From the NCBI GenBank assembly GCA_025765595.1, contig JAIVFH010000315.1, forward strand, positions 1 through 29,193: a stretch of 29,193 bases of DNA, given 5' to 3'. Made by a program: the position numbers and the translations under genes. Shown here one piece after another: positions 20,923 through 29,193 of this stretch. How positions within the stretch are numbered: position 1 is the stretch's first letter; every line of letters starts with the position of its first letter. The notes beneath the pieces were generated by a model. That model was not told the origin of the DNA. It did no database searches and saw only the letters and a list, made by a program, of their open reading frames with translations. The DNA is from Obelidium mucronatum (taxonomy: Eukaryota > Chytridiomycota > Chytridiomycetes > Chytridiales > Chytriomycetaceae).

Positions 20923-23761
20923 TCAAAGCTGGTAAATCCGGACAGAATAATCCTGACTCGCTACTGCCAACGTTCGCCCCTCCTTACCAACAACAACAGG
21001 ACGCCACGCCACGCGAGTAACAGATCCACCTGGACAATCCCTAAAAAAGAAAAAACCCCCCAAAAGTCAGTACCACCACCAACCAAAAAAACAAAGCCAA
21101 AGAAAATAAAAAAAAAAGCAACTCACTCTAGCCGAATCTGAACATCCTTTGCCTCATCCACCTGCACCACACCACCATTCACTCCCTCCTTCACAACATG
21201 AAACAAAACACGCCCATTCTCATGCCCCACCGCCAACAAATACTCTCCCATTCCATACTCCACAGGAGAAAACGCCACAGCAGTAACCGCAGAATCCGCT
21301 TTAATCGTATACACAGCCTCCGCATTCTCTTTAACACCTGCCAACCGCCAAACCTTGACAGTCTTGTCTCGACTCCCTGTAACAAAAAACCGATCATCAT
21401 GCGACCAGCTTACACCCCAAATAATCCTCCCATGCGCCACATTGTTGACAACCGGTTCAAAAGCGCCCTCCTTGTCCTTGTTGGATTCAAAGAGAGACCA
21501 CATCCGGTCGCGTCCACAGGTAAGTAAATGGTTCCCTGACTTCGAGAATTGGATCCCAGTGACAGTCAGACTGTGCGAGTGTAATGGGGGTTGGGTTTCT
21601 TTCCAGGTTTTCGTGGACCAGATTCGAACACCGGCGTGTTCGGGGATGGCGGCTTTGGAGCTGGAGGCGATTAGGGTTCCGGTGGGGTTTGATGCGATGG
21701 AGATCATTTCGAAGCCATGGCCATATCTGTTTTTGTCGGTTATAAAACCAAGAAATAACTTTTTTTTTCTTTTTTATCATGATATTTTAAAACTCACAGC
21801 TTGTTGACTTCAGGCCATAGAGTGTGTTGCATCAAGTATTGTTCGAGAGGAGGGCCTTGGATAGAATCGGGAGCCATCGGAGTGAATATTAATTGCGCGT
21901 TGGTATCCAGCGGTGCACCTTGATGACGTTATAGGGGTTAAAAATTTTTTTAACCAAAACAGATGAAAGACGAACCAGGTAAAATAGCCTTGTTGGACAA
22001 TCCCAAAGCTGGAACAGCAGCTCCAATGGGCAGTTTTTCATGAATCTCTTGTCCCTCCTTCACGCCCGAAATATGTTCCAAACTCTCCAAAAACGTCCTC
22101 GAGGCTTCAAAGACACGAATCACTTTTTCATCAGCGCCACTCACAAAGCCATATGGATGAATCATGGCCAAACAGTGCAAATCGTATCCATGGATTTGAG
22201 GCCGAGCAATTTCGTGCCATTGGTTATCCCCATTCTTCCATTGACCCCATAATCGTGAAGTCTGATCCAAACTGGACGAAACCAAGAAATCTCCCTTTGG
22301 GCTCCATGCTAAATCCTTGACTATACCAAAATGCCCACTCAATCCCAGTTTGGTATTCCAGACTTCTCTACCACTGTCTCCCGATTTATCAGATTCCCAG
22401 AATTGAATCGCACCGTGGTAACCGTGTGCAAGAATCCAAGAACTATTGGGTCCGAATCGCGCTCCGTAAAAACCAAAAGAGTTTCCTCCGACTTCTCCAA
22501 GCCGCGCGTCGACTGTCCAGACGTGGCTGTTATCAGGCCTCCACACGGTGACACATTTGTCGGCACTCGCGCTCACCAGTTCGAGTTTCTGTACCGGCTT
22601 TCCGTTCGCGCCAAGAACAGTGGGCGCCCATGAAACACTGTGTACCCAGTCTTCGTGACCAATCAAAAGGGCGTCAAACATGACTGTATATTTTTTCTTT
22701 GCCCCTTCTTTCGGGAGTGTAATTTCAATGATGTGGGCTTTGGTGCTCAATTGACGACCTCCATCTCTGTGAGTGGAAACTTGTGAGTGAATACTTGCTT
22801 CCAAAAAAAAAAACAGAAGGTTTTACTCACCCTTCTTCTCCAACAAGAGCTTCCAGCATTTCGATCGCATCATCAAACTCGCTGTTTCCGGTAGCAGTTG
22901 CAGATGGCACGACGGCATCAGTCTTGCCAGATTCAGTTCCCGTTTCAGAAACTTTCCAAAGACGAACGTATTTATCTTGGGAAGCAGAAGCGACAATCAA
23001 GTCCCCATTTGAGTATCCAGGAAAGCCAGGGTTGTTTTCAGCTGTAAAGACAGCAACGTCAAGATCTCGAATCCAGTCTGTATGACCCTGGAGTGACAGC
23101 ATCTTGACAAACTAAAAAGAGACCCACATTCAGTCTTTTGATGATCCCATTCTTTTTTTTCCAGCCTCACCTTTCCATCTTCAGCTTCTGCATGGCCCCG
23201 CAGGAACACCGACACCAGCCCATCGCAGCCGCCCAGAAACAAAACCGCGACATCCGGCGCGCCCGGCAGCGTAGCCAGGGCAGCGGCCAGCGCATAGCGG
23301 GGCCCCGTCTGGATGACCTGCACGCACGTGGCGGCGGGCGCGGCGTCGGCGTCGGCGGGCAGAGCGACGTCCCACACTCTGACGGTCGCGTCGGTGGCGG
23401 CGGACACGACGGCGAAGCGGGCGGCGGCGACGCGCAGCACGGCGAGCGCATTGACGGGCGCGGCGTGGCCGGCGAGCGTCGCGGCGCAGCGCCACTCGTC
23501 GCCAACAAACCCGGAAACACGCAGCCACAGCCGCAGCGACGCGTCGGCGCCGCCGGAGACCAGCGCGTCGGCGCCGAGGAAGCGCACGGCGTTGACGCCC
23601 GCGCTGTGGCCGTGCAGCGTGGCCGCCACGCGCCCGCCCGCCGCGTCGAGCAGCGCGATCGACGTGTGCGCGCAGAATGCAACGAGGCCGTCCGTCGACG
23701 TGGCCGTCGCCTGCGCGTGGCGGTGGCAGGACGTGGCGATGAACGGCGCGCTGTTGCTCAT
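20923..23761 (-). CDS. ELP2: Elongator complex subunit 2, WD40 double propeller
   Basis: Exons are 23171-23761, 22831-23111, 21976-22766, 21798-21918, 21127-21726 and 20923-21040, giving 833 aa, close to human ELP2 (826). Elongator modifies wobble uridine of tRNAs, and Elp2 is a scaffold of two seven-bladed propellers. WD-type units are seen throughout: HGHSAGVNAVRFLGADALVSGGADASLRLW in two parts, QGHTDWIRDLDVAVF, SASQDKYVRLWKV, IGHEDWVHSVSWAP, VSASADKCVTVW, FGIVKDLAWSPKGDFLVSSS, IWGVSWSHDDRFFVTGSRDK and the terminal ASQDYSVRIYQL. The between-propeller linker [23 protein letters not shown] is family-typical (given here across its motif). The start at 23761 (MSNSAPFIATSC) is preferred over an in-frame Met at 23815 by similarity to other Elp2 N-termini. 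The first 550 bp are very GC-rich. Its ATG is only 63 bp from the stop of the upstream gene. Confidence 0.95.
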
Positions 23762-23824
23762 TGGCTTTTTGTTGATTTTTTGTAAAAAAGAAAGAAAGTT
23801 TCTGTCGTTCAACATTCAACATTA

Positions 23825-24715
23825 TTACATCTCCGCCTTTGTATTCAAAACAGCTCCTTTCCCATGATCCTTCCAGCTGTGTTGGTCAAGCGACTCCATC
23901 GTTTTATAATACTTTCCACATTCATGGCACAGAATCGTCCTCTTATTCTGCTCCTCCAAAACAAGTCTTTCTTGCGCACTCATGTGTGTCAATCCATGCA
24001 CTTTCAAACTGCACTTTTGCTTTGCACGATATTGGCATCCCGGGAAACTGCAACAGTACGGCTTTTCACCAGTATGTCCCCGCATATGCACAGTCAATCG
24101 GTTGTTTGTAGTATAACTAGCAGAACAAAGTGTGCATTTGAAGTTGCGCTCCTTGGTATGCGTGGCGACATGAACCTTCAGTATTCCAGCAGCCCGAAAA
24201 ACTTTTCCACAGCCGTCATGTGGACATTGGTGTTGGTGTTGATGTTCGAACTTTTGGGTTATCCGTTTTTTGAATGTGTTCCGTGATGAAGATTCATCTT
24301 GGCTTGTTTTAGCGACAGAAGATAGAACCGAATGTCCTTCGCTACAAGAGGAGTTCGAAGCGCTAAACTCCAAGTTGCTCGTTGCGCTTTCGCAATCTAC
24401 TTGCAAGTCATTTGTAAAGGCGATTTTTGGCACTGAATGAGACTGATACGACAAGTCGCCAAGGCGGCATATGATATCTGGAGGAGTATCCCCTTGCTCA
24501 CTGACACTCCCGTTATCGTCGCAAAGCACCGACCCGGAAACCGATGGAGCAATTGACGGCCGTAGTGATAATACCTGCTGCGAGAACATGTTTGGAGGAG
24601 CAATTCTCATTGCTTCCAGCACTTTCAACTCAGCAAGCATTTGCAAAGAAAGTCGATAATAGTTCACATTCGGATCAAATACATCCAGACTCGTTTCGTC
24701 AGGGATTGGTGTCAT
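23825..24715 (-). CDS. Four-finger C2H2 zinc-finger protein, likely transcription factor
   Basis: Intronless, 296 aa from the Met at 24715. An in-frame Met at 24760 exists but the added residues come from a purine tract (KKRKKER), so the shorter form is favoured. Residues up to about 165 are disordered, Ser-rich and acidic. Four C2H2 fingers follow: CPHDGCGKVFRAAGILKVH, CTLCSASYTTNNRLTVHMRGH, CSFPGCQYRAKQKCSLKVH and, after a gap of about 20 residues, CHECGKYYKTMESLDQH. The linker between fingers 2 and 3 is the classic TGEKPY, and finger 1 and 3 have the four-residue CxxxxC spacing. This arrangement resembles TFIIIA/Zap1-like proteins but I cannot assign an orthologue. Nuclear DNA binding is expected. 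It lies in tandem upstream of Elp2. Confidence 0.85.
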   Translation of the reverse strand: MTPIPDETSLDVFDPNVNYYRLSLQMLAELKVLEAMRIAPPNMFSQQVLSLRPSIAPSVSGSVLCDDNGSVSEQGDTPPDIICRLGDLSYQSHSVPKIAFTNDLQVDCESATSNLEFSASNSSCSEGHSVLSSVAKTSQDESSSRNTFKKRITQKFEHQHQHQCPHDGCGKVFRAAGILKVHVATHTKERNFKCTLCSASYTTNNRLTVHMRGHTGEKPYCCSFPGCQYRAKQKCSLKVHGLTHMSAQERLVLEEQNKRTILCHECGKYYKTMESLDQHSWKDHGKGAVLNTKAEM

Positions 24716-25342
24716 TCTTTCTTTTTTTCTTTTTTTGGGAAAAGTACAGCAGTTGGACAAAAATCAAGCCGTCGCCTTGGCATCAAAAAAAACTTCATTT
24801 ACGACTTCTTGATGATCAATTCAAAGCGGTTAGAAATCAAACAACTCCATCAAAATCAAATCTTTCTTGTTCAGCAAGTGTCAGCTATGTATTAACTCAA
24901 AAGCAAGACCACCGATACCTTGTTGCATATCTGGAAATTCACGTTGTGACAGTATGTATGAGTTCAATCTTCAGGCGGTTAAGGACAAAACTGGATTTTA
25001 GCTTGGACAGTGGCCGCTCGTACGGCTTTTGTATAAAAAGTGAAACTTTTAATTTTTGATTATTAGATTTTTTCTGAAATCAAAATGATTACTAATTCAG
25101 AGGAAGCCTTTCTTTACTCATCAATCCGTCCAGGTTCTTGTTACATAATCCAGTAGAATGAAGGACGTATACGTTCTTGTTTTTAGAATGTCTTTGGTAG
25201 CAATTCGAAAATTGCACTGGATAGAAAATCCCCTCAACCCAATAATTATGATCCCATCAGGCGGCTGGTTCTAATGATAAGTTATACGCAAGTTGACTCA
25301 TGATATGACTTTATTTACTGTATACTGTATTCTTCTTATTAA
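24716..25342. other. Intergenic stretch of 627 bases, no gene seen
   Basis: No convincing coding exon, tRNA or repeat found on either strand. The right part must hold the dioxygenase 3' UTR and the left part the promoter of the four-finger gene. A TATAAAA sequence occurs at about 25032 on the + strand with no gene following it. A pyrimidine/purine tract lies next to the zinc-finger start. Confidence 0.6.
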
Positions 25343-26577
25343 TCACGCAGTTTTGCTACCAGCAGCCAGGGAAGCCAAATGCGCGCGCCTCGCCACCGGC
25401 GGCGCAATACCGAGAACCTGACGCCGCGACTTTGACGCCGGGTCAAAGTACGGTCGCTCACCCAGCGAAGCCGCACGTTCACCAAGACGCACAAACTGGT
25501 GATAATCAAAATCAACAGTCGCCGCGTGGAACGACGAGCGGTTGTCCCATACAGCCACATCGTGCTTGTTCCACTTGAAACGGACTTGCAAGTCGTGGTT
25601 CTGCACGGCAAGGTCAAACAGGTGTTTGAGCACAAGGTCGCTCTCGTCTTTGGAGAGCTCGTTGATGCGCTTTGTGAAGATCTTGTTGGCAAAGACTCCC
25701 TTCCAGCCTGTGACGGGGTTCGTGCGGATGACTGGGTGCACGGCTGTTAGCTCTGTGCCAACGTCTTCTGGTGCTCCACGTGGTCCAGGGTTGAGGGTGA
25801 CAAATCCGGCTTGGGCGAGGTTCAAGAATCCTTGACCGACGTGAGTGGCAGTCAAACCCTCCAAAAACTTTTGGAAGGCTGGGGATAAGCGTTCGTAGAC
25901 CTCGTATGCACTGGCCCAAAGTGTGTCACCTCCTTCAGGTGGGGACTCGCGGAGTCTCAACACAGCGTAATCGGAAGGAATTGGCTCGAAAGTAACACTT
26001 GAAGCAAGTTACAGGTTTTTAGTTTCGTAAACGACACAACATATTTGGAGTAACAAAACTCACTCTGAGTGCCACTGCTCGCTGTGAAACTCGGAACGGT
26101 AGCCATAATTTCCATCAAACTTCTTTTGGAGCTCCGAGTCAATGGCGTAGTTCTTGTCACCAAACTCATCAGCAGAATTGGAGATTGGGTGAGAGTGGAG
26201 TCCAGAAGTGGCAGGCTTACCGCCGGCCTTGCCCAGACGGTCGGCAAACTCCTTCTGTTCTTCAAAAGTCAAGTCTTGATCACGGAAGAAGGCGACATTT
26301 CGTTCAGCTACGAGAACAGCCAAGTCCTTAATCAGCTCATCAGAGTTTGGGGCTCTGAGAATGTCTCGGATTTGTGGTCTGATAATGTAACGTTGTTGAT
26401 CAGTTTCAAGAAATACTTTTAGAAACATTACCCTTTGGAAAACTCAGTTCCAATGTGGGGCTGAACGTTAAAGCTCTTGTAAACATCAAGACTGTGGTTT
26501 CTTTGAAGGGGTTGGATCTTCAAAGTGCTCAAGGAGAGTGAGGCAGCAGCGTTTGTAACTTGTTCAACGGGAGACAT
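25343..26577 (-). CDS. TauD/TfdA-family Fe(II)/2-oxoglutarate dioxygenase (Jlp1-like)
   Basis: Exons are 26432-26577, 26064-26378 and 25343-25997, giving 371 aa. Such enzymes hydroxylate taurine, other sulfonates or related small acids, releasing sulfite or opening a side chain, using 2-oxoglutarate and O2. The iron ligands are visible: HSD at 152-154 (His152, Asp154) in QWHSDVTFEPIPSDY, and distal His311 in WDNRSSFHAATVDF, followed by Arg324/Arg328 for 2-oxoglutarate. The Asp codon is split by intron 2 (GA before, T after); read without splicing it becomes Glu, so a single-exon translation would wrongly suggest a lost ligand. GGDTLWASAYEVY is another family mark. No targeting peptide is seen, so it is probably cytosolic. 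A TATA box lies about 40 bp upstream. The substrate is not decidable from sequence. Confidence 0.93.
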
Positions 26578-26614
26578 GTTGGTTTGGTACACTCAATTGA
26601 AGGCTGATGCAGCA

Positions 26615-26622
26615 TATTTATA
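26615..26622 (-). promoter_or_regulatory. TATA box of the dioxygenase gene
   Basis: TATAAATA on the minus strand, 38 bases before the ATG at 26577, implying a very short 5' UTR. Few other genes here show so clear a TATA element, which suggests regulated rather than constitutive expression. Confidence 0.5.
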
Positions 26623-26648
26623 ATGCTGTTGTGTGCTTGACGCCATGT

Positions 26649-26682
26649 GCACGGGTTTAGTTTCAAATGGATGCACCCGTGC
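26649..26682. promoter_or_regulatory. Inverted repeat upstream of the dioxygenase TATA box
   Basis: GCACGGG (26649-26655) is repeated inverted as CCCGTGC (26676-26682), centre-to-centre 27 bp, about 30-60 bp upstream of the TATA box. Position and symmetry suit a dimeric regulator site; this is inference. Confidence 0.35.
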
Positions 26683-26714
26683 GATGACGTGTTTCCCTCA
26701 AACAGGCATCTTTC

Positions 26715-26720
26715 TTTATT
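26715..26720 (-). terminator. Probable polyadenylation signal of the channel gene
   Basis: AATAAA on the minus strand, 5 nt after the channel stop codon at 26726. Confidence 0.4.
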
Positions 26721-26725
26721 ATGAA

Positions 26726-29161
26726 TCATCTAGAGTCACGTACTTCCTTTGCCAACCTCAGCAACTTGTCTCGTTCTAGTGCAAGCTCACTAATCCTCAT
26801 TTGCATGTCAGGAAATTCATTGATGACCCCATGGAAATCCTGATATGTAAGCCGGTACAAAACAGACGGCATCCTCGCTTGTACTGTTGCTGTTCGTAAT
26901 GTCTTTGTTATCAGGGCAACCTCTACACAATGCAATTATGGATTAGGAGTTATCAACAAGAAGAACAAAAGCGATAAGACACCTCCAAAGTACGCGCCAT
27001 CATACAAGGATACTTTTCTATCTCCGTCTATGAGAACATCCACTTTTCCTGAAAGTATAAAGAACATGTCTGTTCCAGATTCTCCTTGTTTCGTGACACA
27101 ATCCCCAGGAATAAAGTATCGCACATGCAATACCGACGCGATTCGGCTGTAAAAAATCTCGTTTCGATGATCTTGCATATCGCGTCGAAGGAAAGGGACT
27201 TTGAAAATGAGGTCCCGAGTGTTTTGCAGGGAAATCTCCTAAATCAAATCAATCAAGCACAACAAGTAAATAAGCTGGGTCCAAAGGCATAAAAAATATA
27301 TATACGCGTTTTTTTTCTCGTCTTTCTTACCGTTCGTAGAGCTTCGTTCATATCTCCCAATAATCCATCTTCTTCGAAATACTTGCCTCGATATTTCGTT
27401 TCATAATATTGAACCAGCTTATCCCTTGTTTCCTCGTTCAGCTTTCTCCATTTGATGTAATCTACAAGTTCCTCCATTTTTTGGTTGTACACTCGACCAG
27501 AGTTATCTATCGACATGGCAGCCGAGGAAATATATCCGACGAGAACGGCATACAGACCGGCACCAACAAAGATAAATATAATCGCTGTGAACTGCTCAAC
27601 TAGTGTTTGTGGTCTTTGTGAACGAAATTAGGACTTCAATTTTTTTTTTCTCATGGTGGATATTGGGTGTGTACTCACTTGAAGGACATGGGAAACATAT
27701 TCCCAACCGCCTGCAAAAAACAAAGTTAAAAAACTGTTAGCATGAACTTCGCTTCCACATATTCCAAAAAAAAAAAATAAAAACGCATCCCCCACCAACA
27801 TAAACGACCAAATATAGCTTTCCCATAGGGATGCCTGGTCCATTTGCATCCACAACTGACTCCACCCCATAAAGTCGTGGATTTTCCCAGAATAGAATAT
27901 CATGCATGCATTGTAGTGAATGTAAAAAAAGATTGCAACAGCGATTGGAACAATTTTCGCAGCGCCGACACCGATTTTGGATTCAAGATACGTTTTGAGT
28001 CTTACAAAGAGTGCACAGCGATACATTATGTAAGGGAGTCGATAGATTCGAATCAGCCGGATTAAAAGGACAAATCTTCCGTATGTGTGATCCAAATCAA
28101 GGATTAAATCAAATGGCATCTATTTCAAAGTCAGAATAACAGAAAAAAAAAAAGAACATCACTTTAATTCTGTCATTTGAATACTCAACTGCCGTTATAG
28201 CATCCAAAAGCAAGAAGTCTTTCATCCATCTCCATATCCATGGTCTTAAAAATGGCCGCATCAGCTCATATTCTCGGATACTGTAGATTGCGGGAGTTCC
28301 AATGTCCGATTGCGGCGTGACAGCTGTGAATACAGACTTCAGAATGAAAACAGCTGTGGTACTGGAACAGGCCAAAAAAAAATCAGCAGGTACGAAATTT
28401 CGAATAAGAGCGGGACTCACACTATTTCGAAAATAACTCTCGTCTGAAACGGTATCATGCCCTCGAACCCTATAATTACTGGGACAATTGATATGCAGAT
28501 AAAGTATGCCGCTAAACAAAAGGATTTGTTATTTCCATGAAATGAAATCATCACCCCCATACCAATGATAACCAAGTCAAAGTATGTCATAAAGCGGGAC
28601 TTGGGATGTAGTCCGTTGACAAAAAAGCTTATCCCTTCAAAATCGGCTTTATCGAACTGATCCAGAGTTACTTTACGCCCTTTACAATCAAATGCCGGAA
28701 TCAAAAAGAAGTAGGATATCAAGTCCCCCAAAATTGATTCATATGAAATCTTTCATTGGATTCACTGCTATTAATTCGTTGATTGGCGCTTGCGATCCTC
28801 TTTATGTGTGGATGATTCTTCGTATCCGTCTGTTTGGTTCGCTTGGGGCTCATCATCATACCACTAGATTCTTTAGGACTTATAATATAAACTGACTTGA
28901 TTGCCGACTGCTTGCAGCTCTTTGGTTTATTTTTTTGGCGCTTGTCGCTGCCTCTGATGGATTTTGAGAGCTTTCGCCTGCTTCACCGTTTTTAGAAGTG
29001 CCAGCAAACGCCTTAATGTCCTCAACAAAGTCTTTGAATTCTTCGGAGTCGAAGGAATCCTCGGATACATTTGCGTTTAGAGATGATATGGATTGTTGGG
29101 AAGGTCGCGAGTCGTTGACTGGAGCAAATGGCTCACGCCCGTGGATATTGAAATTTTGACG
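26726..29161 (-). CDS. HCN/CNG-like cyclic-nucleotide-gated cation channel, 5' end outside the window
   Basis: Exons are 28897-29161, 28563-28679, 28421-28511, 28163-28361, 27796-28119, 27679-27710, 27331-27613, 26983-27238 and 26726-26922; about 587 aa are inside the window. The first listed exon begins at an AG acceptor after a run with stops, so earlier exons lie beyond 29193. Its splice to the S1 exon (217 bp intron) is the least certain join. The order is an acidic disordered N-terminus, S1-S3, an S4 with Arg every third residue (GRFVLLIRLIRIYRL), S5 (KIVPIAVAIFFYIHYNACM), pore, S6, C-linker (MEELVDYIKWRKL) and a cyclic-nucleotide-binding domain (GESGTDMFFILSGKVDV, then AYFGEVALI and RTATVQA, where Glu and Arg contact the nucleotide). 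The pore reads AVGNMFPMSFKPQT instead of the usual GYG. It is a plasma- or flagellar-membrane channel by family; ion selectivity is unknown. Confidence 0.88.
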
Positions 29162-29193
29162 CTGATGTTATTGTTATTTTCCCCACTGCGTTC

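Noticed and set aside
24544..25059. 171-codon + strand frame over the four-finger gene start and the gap
   Set aside because: Its first part is antisense to a real coding region, its rest has random composition, and it has no upstream signals.
28680..28749. Extra hydrophobic segment (ISYFFLIPAFD) before channel S1 as coding
   Set aside because: Using the acceptor at 28750 gives the wrong phase to the preceding exon, while the acceptor before 28679 joins exactly; kept as intron, though the join remains uncertain.

Overview
This is a gene-dense eukaryotic window. Genes are split by very short GT-AG introns (about 43-113 bp, with a few longer ones), and intergenic gaps are often under 150 bp. 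The content points to a zoosporic (chytrid-like) fungus. It has fungal-type housekeeping genes (Nup85, Elp2, glucosidase II beta, a Ccc2-type copper ATPase, a TauD/Jlp1-like dioxygenase) together with B9D2, a ciliary transition-zone protein kept only where there is a flagellum, and an HCN/CNG-like channel. The organism call is inference from gene content; I ran no search. All exon joins below were made by hand and checked for reading phase.

Layout, left to right. A 3'-truncated dienelactone hydrolase-family gene (-, 1-1031) is followed by a relic of an acyl-CoA dehydrogenase gene (+, about 1337-1547), then Nup85 (+, 1633-4038), a 28-G tract, and an F-box protein (+, 4179-5327). Convergent to these is B9D2 (-, 5412-6199, five exons). 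Next on the minus strand come a GT2-GT4 double glycosyltransferase (6284-10517), glucosidase II beta with a C-terminal HDEL (10609-12248) and a copper P1B-ATPase (12301-16975). A divergent promoter separates the ATPase from a 14-exon C2H2 zinc-finger gene (+, 17314-20815). That gene converges on Elp2 (-, 20923-23761). Further minus-strand genes are a four-finger C2H2 protein (23825-24715), a TauD-family dioxygenase (25343-26577) and an HCN/CNG-like cation channel (26726 to beyond the window end).

Three consecutive minus-strand genes (glycosyltransferase, glucosidase II beta, copper ATPase) encode secretory-pathway proteins. B9D2 and the cyclic-nucleotide channel fit a flagellated zoospore. 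Nup85, Elp2 and the two zinc-finger proteins are nuclear-pore, tRNA-modification and DNA-binding functions.

The most unusual items are: (1) a short GC-rich hairpin repeat whose sense-strand loops are almost always GNA, found only inside two introns, both times in the sense direction; (2) the acyl-CoA dehydrogenase relic in the Nup85 upstream region; (3) a channel whose pore lacks the GYG signature; (4) GC-rich 5' ends in three unrelated genes; (5) a 61-T tract forming most of one intron; and (6) a zinc-finger gene with duplicated exons and an apparent one-base frame break.
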